A DNA stretch of 63,511 nt. It comes from a virus. A program made the translations under genes and the position numbers. The stretch lies in IMG/VR virus record IMGVR_UViG_3300025133_000099, positions 1 through 63,511 of that record, one strand, 5' to 3'. A model generated the notes under the pieces. It did not search any database, was not told the DNA's origin, and was given only the letters and a program-made list of their open reading frames with translations. Positions 32,287-40,611 of this stretch are shown in pieces (within the stretch, counting starts at the first letter, position 1; the number at the start of each line of letters is the position of its first letter).

Positions 32287-35073
32287 TTATTCAGACGCGA
32301 ATGATGCGCTGACCAGATGGATTGTCGTCTTGACAAAGTTGACTGGAATGACAGGAGCAAGCTCCACATCAATCGTCATCACATCTGCCGAGATTTCGAT
32401 AGTGAGATTTTGGTAGGACGTAATCGTTCGCGCTGCGATCAACTGACCGAGAATCGACACCGCGATACTCTGTGCCGATGTCACTGTGCCTGCAAATCCC
32501 TTCTTACCGATGAGTGCTTCCATCGACTGCCTAAAGTTGTAAACAGAGTAGTTCACAGCTTCGTTGACAGATGCTTCGATGTACGCGAGATTGTCGTCAA
32601 TAAGGTGAGTAGTCACGTTACGCAGCCAGCGGAACCCGACGTTCGGCACCTTCTCGATCATACAAAGACCTGATTGAATCATGTCATCTGCGTCATCTTG
32701 GATGGTGTAAGAAGCGTCGTGGCCGCTGAACCCAAGTACATTCAGATACTTGAATGTCAAGCTTGTTCCGACCTCACAGCCTGCTTGCATTCCTGCGACG
32801 ATGCAAGCGGTGAATGGTGGAGCAAACGTCTCTTTCGAGCCTGCCAAGTTGTACCTGTCGACGCTTTGTACGCAAAGGCGTGCGTGCCGCGTGTTCATAG
32901 CCATCGCCAGTGTCTTAGAGTCAGAAAGTGACGTACCGTCTGCTGCTCCAAGGACGCAATCCCGCTCAGACCTTCCCGCGCCTGCCATGTAAGTACAGTG
33001 TGAGATCGCAGCAGCGTGAACCGCTGCGTCTGTCGTCATGACGACAATCGTATTCACACGGTGGTCGCGTAGCATGTCAAGTGCTGCCTGCCAGTGTGAG
33101 AACGTGGTGGCACCTTCGACCCCACCAGTCAGGAACTGACTGCTCGATGTGTTGCTGGGTGCGCCTGTCGCGCTTGCGGCTTCAGCAGCAGTCAAAAACG
33201 TCGAGCCAGCATTGACGGCGGAAACCATCGACGCGAGTACCGCGAGTACGCGGTAGCTCGAACCGACCGCAACACCAGCGAACAAGTCGAGGGTTGCGAC
33301 AAGAACCGTTGATGACGCCGCGCCAGTCAGCTTCGATACAGACCAGTTTGTCTTTGCGTCAAAATAGTCCTCCAAGTCATCGAGCGCGGAGTACGTCGAT
33401 GTCGAAAGACTGAACGGAACCCAAGACATCGCGAAAGCAGCGGCATTAGGCAAGTGAGCAGCAGCGATTCCAGTGATTGTCGCGAAAACAGTAGTGGTTG
33501 TACCACTGCTTGCACCAGTGATTGCCACCTTCTCCATCACCGCAGATCCTGCGGCATTTGTTCCGATGACAACGACATCAGTAGTCCCAGCAGTTGCTCC
33601 CGCTGACCAACCGACGACGCTTCCCGGCGCTGCTGCGGTGGAGAACAACGACAATCCGATTGTCGTCGCAGATGCGGCAACGGTCATGATCGTCGTTGAT
33701 TGGTTCGCAGATGAAACCGTGATATTTCCTATCGCGGCTGCATCAAGCGACAATCCGAGAACCTTCGACCACGAGCCTGTCGATGTGACAAGTGTTGTGG
33801 AATCAGACGAATCCAACGCAACCGTTTCGGATTGTACGTTGGACGACATGTCCAGTCCGTAGATCGTTACTGAGCGTCCAACATCGCCTACGTCGCTGGA
33901 TGCGACACGGACAGTTCCTTGGTCGAGGATCAACCCGCTCACGTTCACTGTGTTTGCCGCTGCAACACCGCCTAAACCGATGTACTGGATAGATGTCCAG
34001 TCGGCAATAGTCGATGCCACAGCAGTTGTGCCTGACAAGGTGACAAGCTCGGCTTGCGCTCCCAACCCTGCACTTACGCCAATGACGCATAGTGGTTCAG
34101 TAGAGGCTCCGCCTGCCGCGAGACTCAGTGCAGCACTCGACACTTCCAGCGGGTTTGCTGACATGTCGAGAAGCCCTGCGGTCAATACAGCAGGTGCGAC
34201 TGTGGCGATTGTCGCTGGGACACCGTCAATCATGGTAAGCGTACCAGCGCAGGCTGCGGATAGGACAACACCGAAAACAGTGTCAAAGAACTTTGCACCA
34301 ACTACTGGTGTAACGCCGTTCAATGTAAGCGTTTCGCTGACCATCGAGCCTGATTGAGCGCCGTAGATCGTTACTGTCTGCGTAGTATCAGCGGCACTAC
34401 TGCTCGACACTGTCATAAGTGACGAAACTGCTGGTTGGGCCGCGATCTCAGAGTCAAGACCAAGCGTCGAAAACCTGCCGACGTAGTCGTTCTGGCGTCC
34501 AGCAAGAGACGCTGCCGCAGTAGACGACAATAGCGAATCTGTGAGGGTAGCCGTCGCTGTTGCTGGGCCTGCGTATTTGAGATCAAAGATGCCTTCGAGT
34601 CCGATGTCGTCGAAAACCTCAACATCAGCCCCAGATGTGACAGTTACAGATTTACCCCCTGCCGAGCCATCTGCGATGTCGACACTCAGTTTCTCCGTGA
34701 AAGCTCCGTAGTCTTTCGAGGTAAAGACGATGGAGTCACCGTCAGCATTCGCGAGCGTCAAGGCGCTCTGCGTAGCTGGGTTGACCTTCACAAACTTCAC
34801 CGCTTGAGCACCAGCAGGAACGTCGGGGTCTTTGCTTGGGTCAAAGAGCATCTGGCCAGCTTCTGGCAGATCCCCTGACTTGAAAGTTCGTCCGATCTTT
34901 CCAGGGTTAGTAATGTTGTGAATCACAGCGGGCTGACCGCCCTCGGCTTCTCCGATACAAGCGATGATCCCGCTTGCACCAAGACCGACGCCTGAAAGTC
35001 CAGAAGCGTCGACTTGTGAATAAGAGCCGGGAATGCTTGTCACACGCCCATTGAAGTAGATTGTCGTTGCCAT
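32287..35073 (-). CDS. Tail sheath protein with a large repeat insertion (928 aa)
   Basis: ATG 35073 (MATTIYFNGR) follows AGGAG. N-terminus: SGVGLGASGIIACIGEAEGG and FKSGDLPEAGQMLFDPSKDP, as in Mu- and P2-like sheaths. The conserved C-terminal part includes VNTIVVMTTDAAVHAAAISH and YKMCIE-like segments, ending VELAPVIPVNFVKTTIHL. Between residues about 205 and 545 are four imperfect repeats of a beta-sandwich with the pattern SVTIYGxDxxSxxxxETVxL, inserted as decoration. Sheath proteins are usually about 380-660 aa, so this is exceptionally long. Six or more motif copies lie within it. Confidence 0.8.
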   Translation of the reverse strand: MATTIYFNGRVTSIPGSYSQVDASGLSGVGLGASGIIACIGEAEGGQPAVIHNITNPGKIGRTFKSGDLPEAGQMLFDPSKDPDVPAGAQAVKFVKVNPATQSALTLANADGDSIVFTSKDYGAFTEKLSVDIADGSAGGKSVTVTSGADVEVFDDIGLEGIFDLKYAGPATATATLTDSLLSSTAAASLAGRQNDYVGRFSTLGLDSEIAAQPAVSSLMTVSSSSAADTTQTVTIYGAQSGSMVSETLTLNGVTPVVGAKFFDTVFGVVLSAACAGTLTMIDGVPATIATVAPAVLTAGLLDMSANPLEVSSAALSLAAGGASTEPLCVIGVSAGLGAQAELVTLSGTTAVASTIADWTSIQYIGLGGVAAANTVNVSGLILDQGTVRVASSDVGDVGRSVTIYGLDMSSNVQSETVALDSSDSTTLVTSTGSWSKVLGLSLDAAAIGNITVSSANQSTTIMTVAASATTIGLSLFSTAAAPGSVVGWSAGATAGTTDVVVIGTNAAGSAVMEKVAITGASSGTTTTVFATITGIAAAHLPNAAAFAMSWVPFSLSTSTYSALDDLEDYFDAKTNWSVSKLTGAASSTVLVATLDLFAGVAVGSSYRVLAVLASMVSAVNAGSTFLTAAEAASATGAPSNTSSSQFLTGGVEGATTFSHWQAALDMLRDHRVNTIVVMTTDAAVHAAAISHCTYMAGAGRSERDCVLGAADGTSLSDSKTLAMAMNTRHARLCVQSVDRYNLAGSKETFAPPFTACIVAGMQAGCEVGTSLTFKYLNVLGFSGHDASYTIQDDADDMIQSGLCMIEKVPNVGFRWLRNVTTHLIDDNLAYIEASVNEAVNYSVYNFRQSMEALIGKKGFAGTVTSAQSIAVSILGQLIAARTITSYQNLTIEISADVMTIDVELAPVIPVNFVKTTIHLVSASFASE
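33450..34450 (-). repeat. Four imperfect beta-sandwich repeats within the sheath
   Basis: Repeat units begin near TVTIYGAQSGS, PLCVIGVSAGL, SVTIYGLDMSS and VVVIGTNAAGS, each followed by an ETL/ELV/ETV/EKV-x-L or I step and a buried aromatic-or-Val stretch, with about 80-100 residues per unit. They look like tandem Ig-like domains and would project from the sheath surface. Confidence 0.6.
33647..33667. repeat. Motif palindrome in the sheath gene
   Basis: AACGACAATC and GATTGTCGTC flank one C; the arms pair over 9 bases each. The left half is a single-mismatch motif copy. Confidence 0.8.
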
Positions 35074-35083
35074 GTCGTTTCTC

Positions 35084-35446
35084 CTACTTCAAGGCTGAGG
35101 GGTTTGGTCGATGGTTGCCACCATCAGGGCCGCGTCTAAGGCCATGAATCGGCCTGTCTGCGAACTCTTGAAGCAAGCCTTCCCATTCTTCTGCGGAACG
35201 CTTCTCACGGGCGGTAATGCCGCGAGCCTTGCACCACACGCGGAAAGCGCGTCCACCTTTCGGGAAAAGTGGCGATTCTGAACCAGCAGCTTCGGGGCGC
35301 ATCACACGCTTTCGAGGCTGATCGGGCTGCTGCTCGACGCCGACGGGCGTATGCTTGGCACGCTGGCGTTCAGGAATGAAAACAGACGCAACTGTGGTGG
35401 GCTGATTTGTTTGTTCGGATTGTGTCTTACGCTTTTTAGGTGGCAT
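35084..35446 (-). CDS. Small basic protein of unknown role (120 aa)
   Basis: ATG 35446 (MPPKKRKTQS) with AGAGG upstream. Highly basic and Pro/Gln-rich N-terminal half (RKRVMRPEAAG) and a short C-terminal helix region (REKRSAEEWEGLLQEFADRP). The N-terminus looks disordered. It sits between tail completion and sheath genes; it may be a head-tail joining cofactor. No family recognised. Confidence 0.55.
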   Translation of the reverse strand: MPPKKRKTQSEQTNQPTTVASVFIPERQRAKHTPVGVEQQPDQPRKRVMRPEAAGSESPLFPKGGRAFRVWCKARGITAREKRSAEEWEGLLQEFADRPIHGLRRGPDGGNHRPNPSALK

Positions 35447-35455
35447 TTTTACCTC

Positions 35456-36121
35456 TTATGTTGTGATTGGATGGACGCCGCCACCTACATCTTCATGTAG
35501 GATGTCAAGCGTGCCATTACCAGTCAAAAACTCTTCTACATTCATCAAAGCCGCTGCCAATGCGTCAGTATCTGTCCATTCTTCCTCGTACTCGATTGTG
35601 ATCGACAATCGGCGCACAAATAGGTTGTCAGGGGTATAACGCGCATCGGGTGCCATTTCCTGTCCAGATATGACAGGTTCGTTCAAACCGCCTTCCAGCA
35701 ACCGCCACATGCCGACATTGATAATCTTTCTGACTACGCGGTAGTAGAATGCACAAATGTCGGGATGCTCTGCGTATATGTGAACGCCGTAGGTTCCAGT
35801 CACACGGCGCTTGAACCTTGAGCCAGCCTTGTTGTCAGGGTCGCTGCCTAAAAAGTAAGCTTCCTCACCTACTCCCACATAATCTTGCGCGATTTCCTCG
35901 GACAAGAGCGTAATCGCAAAGCACGGGAATGGGCCTTCTGATCTGGCGTAACCAGAGACGACAATCGGAGGATGGTCGTCCCAGTAAGACTTGACGCTGG
36001 TTAGGTCTTTGGCGCTGAGATCGGCAAGGATCGTATCCAGCAGATCAGTGTCGCCTGTGATAGCCGAAACCCCTTGCTTCAACACCAGCGAAATACGCTG
36101 TTCTGGTACTGAAGCACTCAT
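35456..36121 (-). CDS. Tail terminator-like protein (221 aa)
   Basis: ATG 36121 overlaps the previous stop (ATGA). Acidic N-terminal helices (TDLLDTILADLSAKDLTSVK), then a beta-rich core with YGVHIYAEHPDICAFYYRVV and LSITIEYEEEWTD, ending in a Gly-rich tail. Similar sizes and patterns are seen in tail terminators that cap the tube and join it to the neck. The assignment is by gene order (neck, this, sheath) plus weak pattern. A 7-bp hairpin (35484-35501) lies near its 3' end. Confidence 0.5.
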   Translation of the reverse strand: MSASVPEQRISLVLKQGVSAITGDTDLLDTILADLSAKDLTSVKSYWDDHPPIVVSGYARSEGPFPCFAITLLSEEIAQDYVGVGEEAYFLGSDPDNKAGSRFKRRVTGTYGVHIYAEHPDICAFYYRVVRKIINVGMWRLLEGGLNEPVISGQEMAPDARYTPDNLFVRRLSITIEYEEEWTDTDALAAALMNVEEFLTGNGTLDILHEDVGGGVHPITT

Positions 36122-36951
36122 CCCTTTCCTCCGTGTCCGATCATTGCGCCGCGAACCATGTTGAGCGACAGTTTCCTTACATACTTTGGAATCTTCTTTA
36201 TTTCCTTATCAAAGAAGTGGTGGGCTGGGATTCCTGGGTGAATCCACTTGCCTTTTGAGGCTGAGGATTCGCTCACTCGACGGAAAGTAGCATACTGATT
36301 TCCGCTGCCCTTAGCGTATGTCTTGTGCTCTCGAACCATCCCAGCGTAGGGGTCAACTGTGTGATTTGCTTTGAGTTTTCGAGCACCCAACATGTAGGTG
36401 GTTGCACTGTTCAAACGCTGACCCCACGCAGATCCGCCAGAAGGTGTCGACGTTGTTGCTGACAGCTTCTGAGCGACCTTATGGATGCGTTTACCAAGAA
36501 GCTCGGCTTCGATACGCGACAACCCGCGATGCTTACGGTCTGCTTCGCCCATCGCGCCTTTCGAGCGTCCAGTCGTGTCAGCGCCAGCGTGTATGAACTT
36601 GACTGTCGCATAGCGTTTGCCGTCTTTGGAAACCCGTGATGTGCGACCTTGAGTCAGGTACGGAACCATGTTGCCGCCAGCAAATCCGTGTTCTACTTTG
36701 TTCGGCAGCCAGCCCGTCAGAACAATCTCGCCTGTTTTCACAAGACCACGCTTCAACGCTATTGTCGTGACTGGGTAGTCTTTCTTAGACAAAGCCTTGG
36801 TGTAGTCCGATGAGGACGTTCTCAACTCGCGTTGAGCGCGGCCTTGTATTCCCGCGAACACCATTGTAAGAACCTCTGGAGCGAGCTTCTTGGCGACTGC
36901 TGGGAGGGCTTTCAAGCCCGCAGGCACAGTGATGTCTACTGTGTGAATCAT
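36118..36951 (-). CDS. Tail completion protein candidate (277 aa)
   Basis: ATG 36951 shares its A with the previous stop (TAATG). Rich in Lys/Arg and Gly; motifs RSKGAMGEADRKHRGLSRIE and HPGIPAHHFFDKEIKKIPKY are typical of the HK97 gp10 / virion morphogenesis class, where the closing PxPFxxPAxHxxFxx pattern appears near the C-terminus. It lies between a zinc-ribbon neck protein and a tail-terminator-like gene, the usual place for this class. Confidence 0.6.
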   Translation of the reverse strand: MIHTVDITVPAGLKALPAVAKKLAPEVLTMVFAGIQGRAQRELRTSSSDYTKALSKKDYPVTTIALKRGLVKTGEIVLTGWLPNKVEHGFAGGNMVPYLTQGRTSRVSKDGKRYATVKFIHAGADTTGRSKGAMGEADRKHRGLSRIEAELLGKRIHKVAQKLSATTSTPSGGSAWGQRLNSATTYMLGARKLKANHTVDPYAGMVREHKTYAKGSGNQYATFRRVSESSASKGKWIHPGIPAHHFFDKEIKKIPKYVRKLSLNMVRGAMIGHGGKG

Positions 36952-37754
36952 TAGCTGCCCCTCGCTGCCGTCAGGAAGTCGAGGCGAACTTTGAATGTCG
37001 TCGGAAGAACTTGAGGCTCGCGAGTTCCTTTGAGTCCAGACGTTGGGCCACGCAAACCCTGAACACCGTATGTCGCATCATCGACAATCCAAACTGGACG
37101 ACAATCGTAGTGAATGGTGTACATGGTTCCTACTGCTGGGCCGCGTCCAGATAAAAACTGGAGTCTGGCTGGTTCGCTCTGGGTTGACTCCAGAATACGA
37201 TAATCTATACCATGATAGAACCGATTGTCGTCTGCATCTGCGATGAAGTTGATCTCAATGGGTTCGTAGCGCATAGCTTGTTGTTGGGCCGTGGTGCTCC
37301 TGCCTGTTTTACCGACAGCTACTGTTGAGCCTTTTCCAGACGACAATAGCAGTTCCGTCCAAGCCATTTCTTGCTCGGTGCTGATGAATCGATCACGGTA
37401 GCCAACACGCATCTCTTGCTGCATTGTCATCAATGCTTCACTGAAAGTGAACTCACCAAACGTCTCGAACAAGCTGGGGTTCATTGTCGCTTGACCAAAC
37501 GTACATGTTACCTCAACGAAATCCCGCGTATTGTGTCGATCACGGCTGGTTTCGGGCGAAATGTACCACCAGCCGTCACCACCACATTTAGCGCATGTCG
37601 GAGTAAACTGATCCGAGTTCTCCATGCGGCAGGGGCATTCGACTGCTCTTGACCACTGGAACTTGAGGCCAAGTCCTTGAATGACTTGACGAAACAGCCT
37701 CGGATCGAAAGTACCAAGCGGGCCTGTTTTGGGTTCGATAACAGGCTGACTCAT
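36951..37754 (-). CDS. Neck/connector protein with zinc ribbon (267 aa)
   Basis: ATG 37754 overlaps the previous stop (ATGA). Residues about 38-65 hold a ribbon: AVECPCRM, a gap, TPTCAKCGGDGWWY; such CxC...CxxCGGxG ribbons recur in phage neck proteins. The rest is beta-rich with an aromatic segment (FTFSEALMTMQQEMRVGYRD). It stands between the FN3-containing connector and the completion protein. Motif copies at 37097 and 37223. Confidence 0.65.
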   Translation of the reverse strand: MSQPVIEPKTGPLGTFDPRLFRQVIQGLGLKFQWSRAVECPCRMENSDQFTPTCAKCGGDGWWYISPETSRDRHNTRDFVEVTCTFGQATMNPSLFETFGEFTFSEALMTMQQEMRVGYRDRFISTEQEMAWTELLLSSGKGSTVAVGKTGRSTTAQQQAMRYEPIEINFIADADDNRFYHGIDYRILESTQSEPARLQFLSGRGPAVGTMYTIHYDCRPVWIVDDATYGVQGLRGPTSGLKGTREPQVLPTTFKVRLDFLTAARGS

Positions 37755-39136
37755 ACGACAACCATTCTTGTCGCCTTGCCGTAGAACCTACGGAGATTCG
37801 GCAACATCTCCTTGATCTCTTTCTGGTATTCGATGACTCGCGCACCGTAGCCGCTGTTTGTCGCGGAAGCGGTTGTTGACACGTTCTGCGACAACCCTGG
37901 GAGGCTCACGCTCTTGGTCGCGATACCTGCACCAGCGATAAGGTCACCAGCGATATTCAGCACTCCGATACTTGCCCACATACCGATGACATGCTTGATG
38001 TCTGGAGGACAGTGACCCGTCTCGAAACCTGCTCGATAACTGAAATGCCAGATTCCCGGAACGCGGCCCGTTCGACCACTCCAGAGAGGCATCAAAGCCC
38101 CAGGAATCAGGAGGACATCTGCGATTCCACCCTGCCCCGGAACAATCTGAATCACACCATGTGCGCCTTTTTCGGTGTTCACAACCCATTTCGGATTGAT
38201 GATCACCTCTGACTGCATCGAGGGGTATTTGAACTTGACTGTGTCAACAGCGATCACGGGGTATCGCTGAAGCTGGAAATAGCCCCAACGTGCGTAATCA
38301 CGCGCAAAGTGGTCGTGTACCTCGTCGGTCACAGTCTCAGGCACGAGCGAAATATCAAGCTCTTTGGACAGCCAGTCTGCCCCAGCTTCGATGTAGTGGC
38401 GGAGCATCCTATCTGGAAACGGGGTGCCGTCATCTCGTGTTAGGTCTGCGCCAAACAGGTAAAGCTCTTTCAACTCATCGACAGTGATTAGCAGGGCTGA
38501 TTCGCCTTCTGTCTCCGCCGACGTAATCGTACTGTACTGGGAATCCCCGCTGCTATCTGTGTATTTTGCGCGGTAGATGACATCGTGCTCGCCTGCGGTT
38601 GTGTCGGTGACTTTGTAGAAGCTGACGTTCGGCAGAAGCTCGATTGTTGCGATTGTCGTCCACGGGCCGCTTGAAGCTGCTGCGCGTTCGAGCGCGATAC
38701 TTGTGAAACGCTCAATGACTGTGTTCACAGGGAAAGCTTTGACGGTGACGTAGGTGACCAAGTCGTTTTCGCCACCAATATCGGGAACGCCGTCAGCGTC
38801 TGCATCTTCACGAACCTCGCCGCGTGCGACAGTTTCAACCTCTGGAACCAAGCCAAGAAGGTCAAATCGGATTGTCGTCTCGTCTGGCGCAATGAACTCG
38901 CGGTCAAACCCAACGGAGGGAATCTCGAACCTGTACCGAAATCCGACAATGGCGTTTACGGCAAATGCGCCTGTGCCGTCCGTCAGCGTCTCGACGGGGG
39001 TGGCCAGCACACCAATCCCCGACATTGCCTCGGCAGACGACACAGACGCGGCAGCGGGCGACAGGCGCGTAACTACGTCGCTGACCCCGTTACCAGAAGC
39101 ATCCTGAATCGTGCCTGTGATGTTGACCGTTGCCAT
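37751..39136 (-). CDS. Head-tail connector with two accessory Ig-like domains (461 aa)
   Basis: ATG 39136 (MATVNITGTI) after GGAGG. Residues 1-95: carboxypeptidase-regulatory-like domain (GTIQDASGNGVSDVVTRLSP). Residues about 125-205: FN3-like (SIALERAAASSGPWTTIATI; DVIYRAKYTDSSGD). The C-terminal half (about 210-461) begins LITVDELKELYLFGADLTRD and looks like a gp6-type connector (RMLRHYIEAGADWLSKELDI). The connector domain is usual; two extra domains on it are not, and would be exposed at the neck. Motif copies at 38651 and 38870. Confidence 0.7.
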   Translation of the reverse strand: MATVNITGTIQDASGNGVSDVVTRLSPAAASVSSAEAMSGIGVLATPVETLTDGTGAFAVNAIVGFRYRFEIPSVGFDREFIAPDETTIRFDLLGLVPEVETVARGEVREDADADGVPDIGGENDLVTYVTVKAFPVNTVIERFTSIALERAAASSGPWTTIATIELLPNVSFYKVTDTTAGEHDVIYRAKYTDSSGDSQYSTITSAETEGESALLITVDELKELYLFGADLTRDDGTPFPDRMLRHYIEAGADWLSKELDISLVPETVTDEVHDHFARDYARWGYFQLQRYPVIAVDTVKFKYPSMQSEVIINPKWVVNTEKGAHGVIQIVPGQGGIADVLLIPGALMPLWSGRTGRVPGIWHFSYRAGFETGHCPPDIKHVIGMWASIGVLNIAGDLIAGAGIATKSVSLPGLSQNVSTTASATNSGYGARVIEYQKEIKEMLPNLRRFYGKATRMVVV

Positions 39137-39154
39137 ACGGCACCTCCAGCATGA

Positions 39155-39682
39155 TTACGAACTGGATTGATGCCTGATCGCGTGAATGGTGCAGCGGGAA
39201 CCAGTGGCAGTACCACCAGTGATCCCAGGTCTAAACCGCATGTAATGGCCGATTGTCGCTACTTCGATGACGAAACGGTGGGTCACACCGCTTGCCACAC
39301 CGCTGGTGTCCAGAGTGAGGATGTCGGTGTCAGGAATGACGGTCACATTTCCGTACTCAAGATCGAACGATGTTCGCCGATCATACCAGTAGGTATCAGC
39401 ACTGGCATCCTGTTGGAACGAAGACTGAACCTGAATAGACAGGGCAGTCGAGGAAGCGTCAGTCTGTTCGGTGTGGCTAACCAGCAGCACTACACTGTCG
39501 TAGCCTTTCACGTTCAAGCCTCCCGACCATTCCGCGCTGCCGACCGCCACCATATCAGCCGACTCATAGTCAGTTGACACCGCAACCACGCCGTCGAGCA
39601 CGTTCATCCCACGAATCTGCGAGTTACGCAGATTGCGGGAAGACTGTGCGACAACGTCGATGCTGGTAGGTATTTCAGCCAT
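39155..39682 (-). CDS. Unknown structural protein (175 aa)
   Basis: ATG 39682 (MAEIPTSIDV). Beta-rich with Val/Thr/Ser content (SVVLLVSHTEQTDASSTALS; RFVIEVATIGHYMRFRPG). It resembles gene 21810-22274 in strand pattern, so both may be virion decoration proteins. It lies between connector and capsid genes, where head decoration proteins are often encoded. Confidence 0.5.
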   Translation of the reverse strand: MAEIPTSIDVVAQSSRNLRNSQIRGMNVLDGVVAVSTDYESADMVAVGSAEWSGGLNVKGYDSVVLLVSHTEQTDASSTALSIQVQSSFQQDASADTYWYDRRTSFDLEYGNVTVIPDTDILTLDTSGVASGVTHRFVIEVATIGHYMRFRPGITGGTATGSRCTIHAIRHQSSS

Positions 39683-39687
39683 TCAGA

Positions 39688-40041
39688 TCACCGACCATCG
39701 ACGATATAGAAAACAGTGCGGTCGTCTGTCGTGTTGTTCGACAACGTGATCGTCAGATTGTCCGAGCCATCCCAGACGGCACGCATGACATGGTTCGCAG
39801 CCACACCATCGGTTTCAGCCAGCATTGCCACAACTGGCTTGCCGTCCATTCCGCTGAGAGCGACGACAACAGCAGCGTCACCAAGGGCGACAGTGGCCGA
39901 TCCAGACTGGACGTTGTTGAGATCGGAAATGATGTTTGCCAGCACCGTGTACAGATCCATTCCTGGGGTACGGTCAGAAAGTGCAGGGATATAGTCGCGC
40001 AGATTGCGCTTCTGGGCATCGGTGAGGGATGAAACAGCCAT
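39688..40041 (-). CDS. Unknown small structural protein (117 aa)
   Basis: ATG 40041 (MAVSSLTDAQKRNLRDYIPA) after TAGGAG. N-terminal helical segment then a beta-rich part (SGSATVALGDAAVVVALSG; SDNLTITLSNNTTDDRTVFY). Candidate capsid accessory protein by position; no family recognised. Confidence 0.5.
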   Translation of the reverse strand: MAVSSLTDAQKRNLRDYIPALSDRTPGMDLYTVLANIISDLNNVQSGSATVALGDAAVVVALSGMDGKPVVAMLAETDGVAANHVMRAVWDGSDNLTITLSNNTTDDRTVFYIVDGR

Positions 40042-40053
40042 TTTTAGAATCTC

Positions 40054-40551
40054 CTAAAGGATTTGAGCCATGCGTTCTTGGATTGCGGCAACTGCGGTTT
40101 TTCGCGTCTTGCCTGCCTCTTCTGCTGCAAGCAGTTCGGCGAGTGAATCGTCGTGATCACCAGACGACAATGCTGCCGTCAGGCTACTCACGCTGCCGTC
40201 GAGTACCGATAGATCGGCATCTTGGGCGGGGGCCGCCGCCTCGTCCTCGTCATTGTCGTCATCTGTCTCAGGGGTGGGCTGAGAAATAGTGGGTTCAGAA
40301 TCAGGCTCAGAGGTTGAGGCAGCGGCTGGTTCGGCAGAAGCAGGAGCGGCTGCACGGGGTTTCGAGTATTCGGTAAAACACAGGAACTCCGCAGCATCAT
40401 CATCTTCACACCCTGCTTCGTCGGCAACAGAGCCGTCGATCATTCGGTGAAGAAGCATCGTATCAGGATCAACCCGATACAAGTTGCCGTCAACTCCAGC
40501 GACCATTTGGCCTCTGGAGTGCGGAAGGCGAGATTTTATGATGATTGCCAC
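40054..40551 (-). CDS. Unknown acidic protein near the capsid gene (165 aa)
   Basis: GTG 40551 six bases after GGAGG. The N-terminal 55 residues look folded (MAIIIKSRLPHSRGQMVAGV), followed by an Ala/Pro/Ser/Glu/Asp-rich flexible part and a C-terminal helix (LLAAEEAGKTRKTAVAAIQE). Small proteins of this kind follow capsid genes in many phages and may act as head completion or stabilising factors. Two near-match motif copies fall here (40163, 40251). Confidence 0.5.
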   Translation of the reverse strand: MAIIIKSRLPHSRGQMVAGVDGNLYRVDPDTMLLHRMIDGSVADEAGCEDDDAAEFLCFTEYSKPRAAAPASAEPAAASTSEPDSEPTISQPTPETDDDNDEDEAAAPAQDADLSVLDGSVSSLTAALSSGDHDDSLAELLAAEEAGKTRKTAVAAIQERMAQIL

Positions 40552-40587
40552 GGTAGCCTCCTGCTATTCCGTTGTTAGTTCAGGCAA

Positions 40588-40611
40588 GTGCCTACGCCTA
40601 AGCGTAAGCAC
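40588..40611 (-). other. Stem-loop overlapping the stop codon of the capsid gene
   Basis: On the minus strand GTGCTTACGC pairs with GCGTAGGCAC (one U-G wobble) around loop TTAG, which includes the TAG stop at 40600-40598. No U-run follows. It could stabilise or process the capsid mRNA, the expected most abundant message. Confidence 0.55.

Noticed and set aside
35484-35501. Terminator after the tail-terminator-like gene
   Set aside because: The 7-bp hairpin (CCTACAT/ATGTAGG) is inside the coding region and has no U-run.
40054-40551. Start codon other than GTG 40551
   Set aside because: GTG lies at ideal distance from GGAGG and no in-frame ATG with an RBS exists nearby.
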